Below are positions 1 through 5,338 of a DNA stretch of 7,684 bases, in pieces. This DNA comes from Methanomethylovorans sp. (GTDB lineage: Archaea; Halobacteriota; Methanosarcinia; Methanosarcinales; Methanosarcinaceae): assembly GCA_020854785.1 (NCBI GenBank), contig JAHFZE010000144.1, forward strand, positions 1 through 7,684, in the 5' to 3' direction. Each line of letters opens with the position of its first letter. The stretch's first letter is position 1. The notes beneath the pieces are model-generated. The model saw only the letters and a program-made list of their open reading frames with translations, searched no databases and was not told where the DNA came from. The position numbers and the translations under genes are program-made.

Positions 1-2
1 CG

Positions 3-44
3 AGAGAAGCTCCTCATGTCGAAGTGTTGTTTTATCAAGAGTGA
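3..44 (+). CDS. Possible C-terminal tail of an upstream gene (partial)
   Basis: The frame beginning at base 3 reads REAPHVEVLFYQE and then stops at TGA (42-44), 17 bases before the favoured rnp4 start. In many archaea rnp4 lies behind a small RNA-binding protein gene of the YhbY family, so this may be the end of such a gene, but 13 residues are too few to recognise a family. The frame used by rnp4 is also open back to the window edge, so the tail is not certain to be real. The stop would overlap an in-frame GTG (41-43) in a GTGA arrangement typical of coupled genes. Confidence 0.35.
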   Translation, partial: REAPHVEVLFYQE

Positions 45-61
45 TCATCTGGTATTGCAAT

Positions 62-469
62 ATGTCCCGTTCTAAAAAAAAAAGTAAGAACCTTGCCAAG
101 GACCTGGCCATGGAACGTATTGAAAGGCTCTTTGAATTGGCGGATGTGGAGTACCGTTCAAACCCTGCTAGGAGTAATGAATATGTTTCGCTTGCAAGAA
201 AGATCGGAATGCGTTATCTTGTGAGGTTACCTCGGGGGCTGAAGGTTCGATATTGTAGAAAATGTGGAAGTTATCTTGTTCCTGGAAATAATTGCAGGAT
301 ACGTCTAAAAGGAAGATATATGGCAATAACCTGCCTAAAATGTGGCGATATAAAACGTTATATATATCGCTCTGCAATAGCTTCAGAGCCTTTAGCTGAT
401 AAACCGGTTCAAAAAATGCATGATCAAATAGGTAGTAATGAATATTATAAGGCCCATAATGGTGTATAA
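62..469 (+). CDS. rnp4: Ribonuclease P protein component 4 (Rpp21 homologue)
   Basis: This encodes a 135-aa protein subunit of archaeal RNase P, the ribonucleoprotein that removes 5' leaders from pre-tRNAs. Visible features are a basic N-terminus (MSRSKKKSK), a helical segment with ERIERLFELA, the basic RLPRGLKVRYCRKCG stretch, and a zinc ribbon with two CxxC knuckles: Cys65/Cys68 and Cys91/Cys94. This is the hallmark layout of the Rnp4/Rpp21/Rpr2 family, in which the subunit works with Rnp1 (Rpp29) near the specificity domain of the RNA. The roughly 28 residues after RYIYR are an unconserved-looking tail. I favour ATG at 62 because family members normally begin just before the basic stretch. 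GTG at 41 is in frame, overlaps the upstream stop as GTGA, and would add seven hydrophobic/aromatic residues. GAGTGATC at 39-46 resembles a ribosome binding site but is far (about 15 nt) from 62. The 3' end overlaps the minus-strand gene at 392-634 by 78 bp. Confidence 0.93.
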   Translation: MSRSKKKSKNLAKDLAMERIERLFELADVEYRSNPARSNEYVSLARKIGMRYLVRLPRGLKVRYCRKCGSYLVPGNNCRIRLKGRYMAITCLKCGDIKRYIYRSAIASEPLADKPVQKMHDQIGSNEYYKAHNGV

Positions 470-634
470 GAAAATGTTTTTATATACCACTTCTTTCTCT
501 GACCCCGGATAAATGCCCATTCCTCCTCCTTTACAGCTCTTAGAGGCACATCCACTGCAACCAGTATTAGGATGGTCCGCTATTGTTTTTTTTCCTTTTC
601 GGGCTATAGGGAGAATTAACTTCTTTTCTGCCAT
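392..634 (-). CDS. Small Cys-rich single-TM protein, RseC-like motif (hypothetical)
   Basis: This 80-aa protein begins MAEKKLILPI. It has a charged, basic N-terminal part, a glycine/cysteine cluster with Cys26, Cys29 and Cys34 (GCSGCASKSC, followed by KGGG), and one strongly hydrophobic segment at about residues 53-75. The likely topology is a short Cys-bearing domain next to a single membrane anchor. The Cys cluster closely resembles the start of bacterial RseC (SoxR-reducing system/Rnf-associated), where E. coli has CSSCASRAGC before membrane segments; the resemblance is short and the link is inference. It could carry a metal or Fe-S site or disulfides. ATG at 634 is chosen because GGATGAGA (644-637) lies just upstream and because any longer form would run through the tRNA gene. 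Its last 26 codons, which encode most of the TM segment, overlap the rnp4 3' end in antisense. Its promoter is unclear: the gene may be read from the tRNA/SRP RNA side. A real gene is likely but not proven. Confidence 0.6.
   Translation of the reverse strand: MAEKKLILPIARKGKKTIADHPNTGCSGCASKSCKGGGMGIYPGSEKEVVYKNIFLYTIMGLIIFITTYLIMHFLNRFIS
477..481 (+). terminator. Possible oligo-T terminator after rnp4
   Basis: A run of five T (aatgTTTTTata) begins 8 bases after the rnp4 stop. Archaeal RNA polymerase often terminates at such T runs without a hairpin. It lies inside the convergent small gene, so a transcript ending here would be antisense to that gene's 3' part. Confidence 0.35.
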
Positions 635-661
635 ATTCTCATCCAATGTGGTATATATGTG

Positions 662-666
662 AAAAA
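662..666 (-). terminator. Oligo-T tract just downstream of tRNA-Ser
   Basis: On the minus strand five consecutive T (TTAATTTTTCAC) lie 6 bases past the tRNA discriminator base, a plausible archaeal terminator for the tRNA transcript. Read-through would enter the small gene starting at 634. Confidence 0.4.
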
Positions 667-671
667 TTAAG

Positions 672-756
672 CGACGAGAGGGGGATTCGAACCCCCGAAG
701 TGCGTAGCACCACAGGATTAGCAATCCTGCGCCATACCGGGCTTGGCTATCTCGTC
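672..756 (-). tRNA. tRNA-Ser (anticodon GCU)
   Basis: The minus strand gives an 85-nt class II tRNA. The acceptor arm GACGAGA (756-750) pairs with TCTCGTC (679-673), followed by discriminator G at 672. The anticodon stem CAGGA/TCCTG encloses loop TTGCTAA, with anticodon GCT at 722-720 reading AGC/AGU serine codons. The T arm GGGGG-TTCGAAT-CCCCC is perfect. An extended variable arm, GGTGCTACGCACT-like, lies between the anticodon and T stems, as expected for serine. The G discriminator is also typical of tRNA-Ser. No CCA is encoded and there is no sign of an intron in the anticodon loop. Confidence 0.97.
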
Positions 757-802
757 ATGAAAAATGAACACTTTCCCGACTTCCGTTCCTAATGTTATCT
801 AC

Positions 803-810
803 ATATTTAA
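803..810 (-). promoter_or_regulatory. Possible TATA box for tRNA-Ser
   Basis: TTAAATAT on the minus strand lies in the 69-nt gap between the SRP RNA 3' end and the tRNA. Placing a start about 26 nt downstream (near 780) would give a 5' leader of roughly 24 nt, to be removed by RNase P. The alternative is co-transcription with the SRP RNA. Confidence 0.4.
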
Positions 811-825
811 TGCTTTTCCATAAAG

Positions 826-1140
826 TGGCAGGCGCACTTCAGGTCGCTGTCATTCACATACACAAATGGTCTGCAGTCTCGCCTCCACCCCGCAACCCTA
901 CAAGCGACGGTTGTTCATGGTTGGTCTGCTCCCTTCCGGGCCTGGACTGGTCCCCACGATCAAGATATAAGGACATGTTCTCCAACAAGCCCTTAGATCA
1001 ACATCATCCAAGCAGGACGGAGTTTCTCAGTTGAAACCACAGGTTTGAGGATGATCCAGACATCTTCCATCGGCTTCGTCCCCCGCATATCGACGATTTC
1101 GGGTTATAGATGACGCCGGACTATCCGGACTAGCCTGCCA
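826..1140 (-). ncRNA. ffs: Archaeal signal recognition particle RNA (7S/SRP RNA)
   Basis: This is the RNA scaffold of the signal recognition particle, which binds SRP54 and SRP19 and targets membrane and secreted proteins. On the minus strand the 5' end TGGCAGGC (1140-1133) pairs perfectly with GCCTGCCA (833-826), closing helix 1, which archaeal SRP RNAs have. Helix 6 is visible as TGTT-GGAG-AACA with a GNAR tetraloop (983-980), the SRP19 contact. Helix 8 has the diagnostic SRP54 site: CAGG (944-941), CCC-GGAA-GGG with the GGAA loop at 937-934, then AGCAG (930-926). The Alu-domain side contains AACCCGAAAUCGUCGAUAU-like sequence near 1105-1086. The length of about 315 nt fits archaeal SRP RNAs. 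The ends are set by the helix-1 pairing and may differ by a few bases. Confidence 0.95.
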
Positions 1141-1162
1141 AGGACTAATAATGTGTAGATAC

Positions 1163-1169
1163 TAATAAA
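1163..1169 (-). promoter_or_regulatory. TATA box for SRP RNA
   Basis: TTTATTA on the minus strand is centred about 26 nt upstream of base 1140, the 5' end deduced from helix 1. The purine-rich GGGAATAGG just upstream could serve as the BRE. The spacing independently supports the SRP RNA 5' end. Confidence 0.65.
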
Positions 1170-1206
1170 CCTATTCCCTCCATAAAATGAAAAATGATAG
1201 GAACAG

Positions 1207-1213
1207 TTTAAAT
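1207..1213 (+). promoter_or_regulatory. Possible TATA box for the wHTH gene
   Basis: TTTAAAT lies about 70 nt upstream of the wHTH start and predicts a transcript start near 1236, leaving a leader of about 45 nt. It is divergent from the SRP RNA TATA box, the two boxes being about 38 bp apart. Confidence 0.4.
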
Positions 1214-1280
1214 CAGAACATCTACATAGAAGTGATCGTGCCAAGTATAGAGCATAACTAATGTAGAACGGGGTTGAACA

Positions 1281-1520
1281 ATGGAAGAACTTGTCGGATT
1301 TGTTACTGGTAATAATAATAGAAAGAAGCTACTATCTCTTCTTGGATCAAAAAAAGACATGGATACAGAGCGCATAGCAAAGACAATGCATATTTTCCGT
1401 CCATCTGTAGACAAGATCATTGAAGAAATGGTAGAAAAAGAACTTGTGGAGAAACGGGGGGATTATTACAGGCTGACAGACCTGGGCGCAACAGTAGAAC
1501 GTATGATCCAGAATATCTAA
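1281..1520 (+). CDS. Small winged helix-turn-helix transcriptional regulator
   Basis: This encodes a 79-aa protein that is essentially a single winged-helix DNA-binding domain of the ArsR/MarR-like type common in methanogens. Residues 13-22 (NRKKLLSLLG) form helix 1. Residues 26-36 (DMDTERIAKTM) and 39-54 (FRPSVDKIIEEMVEKE) fit the helix-turn-helix with its recognition helix. Residues 55-67 (LVEKRGDYYRLTD) form the beta wing, and LGATVERMI is a C-terminal helix that could serve dimerisation. There is no ligand or metal domain; the protein lacks cysteines. ATG at 1281 follows GGGGTTGA (1270-1277), a workable ribosome binding site, and an in-frame TGA at 1275 excludes a longer form. It converges on the KaiC-like gene with 9 bp between the stops. 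The target is unknown; autoregulation through the repeated ATCTACAT-like element upstream is a guess. Confidence 0.82.
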   Translation: MEELVGFVTGNNNRKKLLSLLGSKKDMDTERIAKTMHIFRPSVDKIIEEMVEKELVEKRGDYYRLTDLGATVERMIQNI

Positions 1521-1531
1521 ATTTTGGTTTT
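1521..1531 (+). terminator. T-rich terminator after the wHTH gene
   Basis: ATTTTGGTTTT directly follows the wHTH stop codon, a T-rich stretch of the kind archaeal RNA polymerase stops at. It reaches the last codon of the convergent KaiC-like gene. Confidence 0.5.
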
Positions 1532-2903
1532 ACAGGAGGGTATCAGACCTTATTTTGATACCCCTTTCTGTGATCGCATATTCAGTAGGGTTGAGCCTAT
1601 GTTGCGTACCTTTGCTCTTTGATATGCACATGTATCTTCTTCCTCCTTCTGAATTCCTTAATATGATTATGTTATCCATCAGAAATTCTGCATCCATTCT
1701 GGTATTTTCTGTAATGGTACTGGAAGACCTGGGTGTGGTGAATACTGATGTGACATTTCTCTTCTTCAGATACTTGAGCAGGGAATAAAGGTATCCCCTT
1801 AATTGCAACTGGTCGGGCAACATCATTTCAAGATTGAATATACCGTCAAAGAACAATCTTTTGGCATTCATTCTCTTTATATGCTCCTTGATCAGGGTTT
1901 CATGCTCCTCGGGCCACATGCTGTCCGGATCTGTAGATATGACGTTCAATAAGCCGCTTTCAATATATCTTTCCATTTCCCATCCGTGTTTTTTTGCTTC
2001 ATTGACCAGTGAATCGTGCAAGCATTCAAAGTTGACGATGACACAGGGTTCTTTTCTATTTAGACCCTCTGAGATAAATTGCAGTCCAAAAGTGGTTTTT
2101 CCTGTACCTGGTTTACCTGTTACCAAAGTACTACTATTGCTGAATAATCCTCCCTCTAACATTCTATCTAAGCCAGGGATACCGGAACTGATCTTCTCAG
2201 GTAGAGCATTCACCGGATCTTCTTCATATGGGGAAGATATCATGCTGAATCCCTCAGAACCCATTGTGTAGCGGTATTTTCGGTATATGTTCTCTGTATT
2301 ATTTTGAGGGTCCATTCCCCTGAGTTTCAAAACCTCAAGGAAATTACCTGTTCTTAAACCATTGTCTTCTCTTGAAAGGTAGATTATGCCATCAACAAGA
2401 TGACTTACAACTGATTCATGTAATTCTTCCTTAAGCATTTCTCCTGTTAGGACAACAAGTGCTTTCCATTCCTGTATCATCGAGTCAAGAGTGTAGAAGA
2501 ACCTTCGCTTTTCAGGCTCAATGAACCCAAAACCAAGGGGTGTTACTGGATCCAGTACTACTCTGTCTGGTTTTATAGATCCGATCACATTCCCTATGTC
2601 TATCAAGGTGCTTAGGGGGTCTTTTTCAGATATGGATCGGTTTATTGGATGAATATGTATATGATCGTCAAAGAAGTTCATCCTGGAAAAATACATTTTC
2701 AACTTTTCAGGTGATTCTGTTGTGAATGGTATATATAGTGTCTTCTCGCCTTTTTTTGCAGCATGGGCGAGCATCTGCAGGCAAAAACTTGTCTTTCCTA
2801 CGCCTGTAGTTCCCGCTAGCAATATAGTTGATGGCGATTTCAGAGTACCGATGATTTCGTCAACTCCCCGGATACCAAATAAAAGTTCTTTCAGCTCGTC
2901 CAT
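1530..2903 (-). CDS. KaiC-family double-domain ATPase (RecA-like)
   Basis: This 457-aa protein has two tandem RecA/KaiC-type ATPase domains, as in KaiC, and is about 60 residues shorter than cyanobacterial KaiC. Domain 1 has Walker A GTTGVGKTS (31-39, Lys37), Walker B RVVLD (Asp118) and KLRG (193-196). Domain 2 starts at SGIPGLDRMLEGG and has Walker A GKPGTGKTT (263-271, Lys269), Walker B RLFFD (Asp353) and KSKG (429-432). Departures from KaiC: the catalytic Glu-Glu pair reads Thr-Glu in domain 1 (FTTES) and Glu-Cys in domain 2 (NFECL), and the Ser/Thr phosphorylation sites align with Glu-Phe (AEFLMDN). It is therefore probably a signalling or scaffold ATPase and not a clock autokinase. ATG at 2903 is preferred over an in-frame TTG at 2915, because the TATA-like box at 2932-2940 would start transcription near 2910. 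No receiver or sensor domain is present. Confidence 0.88.
   Translation of the reverse strand: MDELKELLFGIRGVDEIIGTLKSPSTILLAGTTGVGKTSFCLQMLAHAAKKGEKTLYIPFTTESPEKLKMYFSRMNFFDDHIHIHPINRSISEKDPLSTLIDIGNVIGSIKPDRVVLDPVTPLGFGFIEPEKRRFFYTLDSMIQEWKALVVLTGEMLKEELHESVVSHLVDGIIYLSREDNGLRTGNFLEVLKLRGMDPQNNTENIYRKYRYTMGSEGFSMISSPYEEDPVNALPEKISSGIPGLDRMLEGGLFSNSSTLVTGKPGTGKTTFGLQFISEGLNRKEPCVIVNFECLHDSLVNEAKKHGWEMERYIESGLLNVISTDPDSMWPEEHETLIKEHIKRMNAKRLFFDGIFNLEMMLPDQLQLRGYLYSLLKYLKKRNVTSVFTTPRSSSTITENTRMDAEFLMDNIIILRNSEGGRRYMCISKSKGTQHRLNPTEYAITERGIKIRSDTLL
1538..1563. terminator. Hairpin at the convergent gene ends
   Basis: GGGTATCA (1538-1545) and TGATACCC (1556-1563) form a perfect 8-bp inverted repeat with a 10-nt loop, inside the last codons of the KaiC-like gene and 18 bp past the wHTH stop. 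It could act as a terminator or mRNA 3'-end stabiliser in both directions. An 8-bp repeat of this kind is expected about once by chance in a window this size, so its position is the main support. Confidence 0.45.
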
Positions 2904-2931
2904 TCTGTATACCAATACGGATAGACTAATA

Positions 2932-2940
2932 CTTATATTT
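2932..2940 (-). promoter_or_regulatory. TATA box for the KaiC-like gene
   Basis: AAATATAAG on the minus strand is centred about 33 nt upstream of ATG 2903, predicting a start near 2910 and a leader of only about 7 nt. No good ribosome binding site precedes the ATG, which agrees with leaderless or near-leaderless translation. Confidence 0.5.
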
Positions 2941-3011
2941 TCTTAATATTTTCATAGTTCTAAATAATAATCTACTGGGTACTAGTCCCATTTGATGGCT
3001 AAATGATGTGA

Positions 3012-3020
3012 TAAATATAT
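3012..3020 (+). promoter_or_regulatory. TATA box of the glycosylation gene cluster
   Basis: TAAATATAT is centred about 30 nt before ATG 3046, predicting a transcript start around 3042 and hence a leader of 0-5 nt. The 100-bp gap separates this plus-strand cluster from the divergent KaiC-like gene. A near-palindrome, TGGG-N7-CCCA at 2976-2990, lies about 22 nt upstream and could be an operator. Confidence 0.5.
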
Positions 3021-3045
3021 GTAATGGTAAGTAATATGAGAAAGC

Positions 3046-4176
3046 ATGCCGATCGTTTCCATTGTAATGCCTTCAATGAACGAGGAATCCACTATACGGA
3101 CATGCATACTGAAAGCTATGTCCTTTTTCGAAACCAGGGGCATCGAAGGCGAAATAATCGTGGTGGACAATTCTACGGACCGAACGGCAGAAATAGCCAG
3201 ATCAATGGGTGCAGTGGTCATACCTTCAGTAAAAGGCTATGGGAACGCATATCTTAAGGGGCTTGCAAGGGCAACCGGGGACTATATCGCTATTGCCGAT
3301 GCAGACAACACTTATGATCTCAACGAACTGCCCAAGTTCTTCGATATTCTTATGCAAGGAGAGGCTGATTTCGTAATCGGCAGCAGGCTAAAAGGTAACA
3401 TAAAAAAAGGTGCTATGCCATGGTTACACCGATACATAGGTAATCCTTTCCTCACTTGGTTGTTGAATGTTCTTTTTGGTACACATATTTCGGATGCTCA
3501 CTGTGGCATGCGGGCTTTTACGCGAGAAGCCCTGGAAAAGATGAACCTTAAGAGCCATGGCATGGAATTAGCTTCAGAGATGGTCATAGAAGCTGCAGAT
3601 AAAGGTCTGCGCATAAAGGAAGTTCCGATCACATATGATGTAAGGGATTCTCCTTCTAAGCTCAGGTCTTTGCACGATGGATGGAGGCATATAAGGTTCA
3701 TGATGCTCTATCGTCCGGTCTCTTTCTTGCTGGTGCCAGGTACGTTCGTGTTTTTATTGGGGGCAGCCTTATTGTTCACTCTCCCACGTATGGGCAATGT
3801 GGCTGAGACCAGGCTTCATTCGTTCATATTGGCAAGTATGCTGACAGTGATCGGTAGTCAGCTTTTTGCAACCGGCCTTTATTTGGGCGCATATGGCCAT
3901 ATAAATGGGTTATATGTGAAGGAGAATTCTTTCATAAAAAAGATCATGGATTATCATTCACTTGAAGTTGAACTGTTTGCAGGCATGGTGTTTTTGCTTG
4001 CAGGTATATTCATTGGTCTGAAAGTAGTATATTCATGGGTAAGTTCAGGCTATGGTTCTCTTTTTCAGATCCAAACTGCGGTATTTGCCATGGTATTTGG
4101 TTCAATAGGCTTGCAAATGATCTTCACAGCTATATTTCTGAGTGTCCTGATGCTTGGAATAGACACCGATAGGTGA
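3046..4176 (+). CDS. GT2 glycosyltransferase, Dol-P-sugar synthase-like, with membrane domain
   Basis: This encodes 376 aa. The N-terminal GT-A catalytic domain (about 1-220) matches the DPM1-like branch of GT2. It has the opening SIVMPSMNEESTI, the nucleotide-binding IIVVDNSTDRT (Asp41/Asp45), the metal-binding DxD as ADAD (Asp85/Asp87), GSRLKG (112-117), the DAHCGMRAF acceptor-site segment (150-158) and a basic SKLRSLHDGWRHIRF stretch (204-218). About four hydrophobic segments follow (225-246, 259-283, 308-330, 344-370), placing the enzyme at the membrane with its active site in the cytoplasm. By family it would move a sugar from a nucleotide donor to dolichyl phosphate; the sugar cannot be read from sequence. 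It opens a cluster that ends in aglB. ATG at 3046 begins right at the conserved first strand and has no upstream ribosome binding site, consistent with a leaderless message. AglD- or AglJ-like roles are both possible. Confidence 0.88.
   Translation: MPIVSIVMPSMNEESTIRTCILKAMSFFETRGIEGEIIVVDNSTDRTAEIARSMGAVVIPSVKGYGNAYLKGLARATGDYIAIADADNTYDLNELPKFFDILMQGEADFVIGSRLKGNIKKGAMPWLHRYIGNPFLTWLLNVLFGTHISDAHCGMRAFTREALEKMNLKSHGMELASEMVIEAADKGLRIKEVPITYDVRDSPSKLRSLHDGWRHIRFMMLYRPVSFLLVPGTFVFLLGAALLFTLPRMGNVAETRLHSFILASMLTVIGSQLFATGLYLGAYGHINGLYVKENSFIKKIMDYHSLEVELFAGMVFLLAGIFIGLKVVYSWVSSGYGSLFQIQTAVFAMVFGSIGLQMIFTAIFLSVLMLGIDTDR
4172..4176 (+). promoter_or_regulatory. Ribosome binding site overlapping the GT2 stop
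   Basis: GGTGA (the last three bases being the TGA stop of the GT2 gene) complements the archaeal 16S rRNA 3' end and lies 4 nt before ATG 4181. It fixes the start of the next gene and suggests coupled translation. Confidence 0.7.
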
Positions 4177-4180
4177 CCTC

Positions 4181-5329
4181 ATGAGGATAGCCTTTGTGTA
4201 CGACGCAGTTTATCCGTGGGTAAAAGGCGGTGCTGAAAAGAGGATCTATGAACTGGGCACACGTCTTCTGTTAAAAGGACATGAGGTGCATCTTTTTGGT
4301 ATCAAGTGGTGGGAAGGTCCAGACGTTATTGAACATGAAGGAATGTTCCTGCACGGTGTCTGCAAAGCAAGGGAACTATATGTGGAAGGAAGAAGGTCCA
4401 TTACTGCAGCATTAATATTCTCTATGAAACTGTTTCCGCATATAAATCATGAGAAATTCGATCTCATCGATGTAAGTGTATTCCCTTATTTTTCATGTTT
4501 TACAGTAAAACTTGTATCTGTATTGAACAAAGGCCATGCAGTATACACCTGGCATGAAGTCTGGGGTGATTACTGGTATGAATATATGGGTAAGGCAGGG
4601 TTTTTTGGAAAAACTATAGAGAAGGCAGTTTCAAAAATATCTGAGGATAATATTGCAGTTTCGGAATGGACTAAACAAAGGCTTAAAGATCTGGGTGTTC
4701 ATGAGGAGAAAATTACTGTTGTTCCAAATGGCATTGACCTTAAGGAGATTTCTAAGATCAAGGCAGAAGATAGCGACAAGTCGCATGGGATAGATGAAAA
4801 ACATTATGATGTTATCTTTGTCGGGCGGCTTATAAAGGATAAAAATGTCGATGTTCTTCTGAGATCCATATCTCTTCTAAAGATCGATCATCCTGATATC
4901 AGCTGCTGTATTGTGGGTGATGGCCCTGAAAAGGTAGGACTTATGGACCTTTCAAATGAAATTGGGATATTTAAGAACGTTAAATTTGCAGGTTTTGAGG
5001 ATTACAGTTCTCTTATCGGAAAAGTGAAAGCTTCAAAGGTTTTCGTACTTCCTTCTTCAAGAGAAGGCTTTGGAATGGTCGTAATAGAGGCATTTGCCTG
5101 CGGGATACCTGTAGTCACTGTAAAAGAGAAGTATAATGCGGCACAGGGATTGGTTGGGGATGGGGTTGACGGCTTTGTTGTAGCTTTAGAAGACAGCGAG
5201 ATCGCGCAGGCGGTAGGAAAGATCATTAAGGATAATAAAAGTTATAAAAGCATGTCGAAAGCTGCATTTGAGAAATCTCAAGATTATGATTGGAACAGGG
5301 CTTTATTCAAACTGGAAAAATATTTGTGA
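4181..5329 (+). CDS. GT4-family glycosyltransferase (GT-B fold)
   Basis: This 382-aa retaining glycosyltransferase has the two Rossmann-like domains of the GT-B fold. The N-terminal, acceptor-side domain starts MRIAFVYDAVYPWVKGGAEK, with the GGAE loop (16-19) typical of GT4. The linker has VVPNGID (180-186). The C-terminal donor domain has FVGRLIKDKN (213-222), IVGDGPE (244-250), and the EX7E signature REGFGMVVIE with Glu295 and Glu303, which contacts the nucleotide-sugar, then AFACGIPVV. The length is normal for GT4. No membrane segment is evident, so it is cytoplasmic or peripherally bound and probably extends a lipid-linked glycan. It starts 4 nt after the GT2 stop with a GGTGA site, so the two are almost certainly one operon. 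The donor sugar (mannose, glucose, GlcNAc, etc.) cannot be inferred. Confidence 0.92.
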   Translation: MRIAFVYDAVYPWVKGGAEKRIYELGTRLLLKGHEVHLFGIKWWEGPDVIEHEGMFLHGVCKARELYVEGRRSITAALIFSMKLFPHINHEKFDLIDVSVFPYFSCFTVKLVSVLNKGHAVYTWHEVWGDYWYEYMGKAGFFGKTIEKAVSKISEDNIAVSEWTKQRLKDLGVHEEKITVVPNGIDLKEISKIKAEDSDKSHGIDEKHYDVIFVGRLIKDKNVDVLLRSISLLKIDHPDISCCIVGDGPEKVGLMDLSNEIGIFKNVKFAGFEDYSSLIGKVKASKVFVLPSSREGFGMVVIEAFACGIPVVTVKEKYNAAQGLVGDGVDGFVVALEDSEIAQAVGKIIKDNKSYKSMSKAAFEKSQDYDWNRALFKLEKYL

Positions 5330-5338
5330 GACACGAGT

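Noticed and set aside
635..724. N-terminal extension of the small Cys/TM protein to 724
   Set aside because: The extra 30 codons would be read through the tRNA-Ser gene; the ATG at 634 with GGATGAGA upstream is a better start.
792..1034. 80-codon plus-strand open frame
   Set aside because: It lies within the SRP RNA on the opposite strand, has low-complexity unprotein-like composition and no family resemblance. The structured RNA explains the sequence.
757..1198. Direct repeat ATGAAAAATGA at 757-767 and 1188-1198 flanking the SRP RNA
   Set aside because: An A-rich 11-mer in AT-rich intergenic DNA. I see no matching transposase or integrase, so I do not read it as an insertion scar.
1232..1261. 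Nine-codon GTG-started frame in the wHTH leader
   Set aside because: It is too short to separate from chance, has no ribosome binding site, and sits at the predicted transcript start.
1555..2271. Plus-strand open frames opposite the KaiC-like gene
   Set aside because: They are shadows of the well-supported KaiC-like ATPase, with no recognisable domains.
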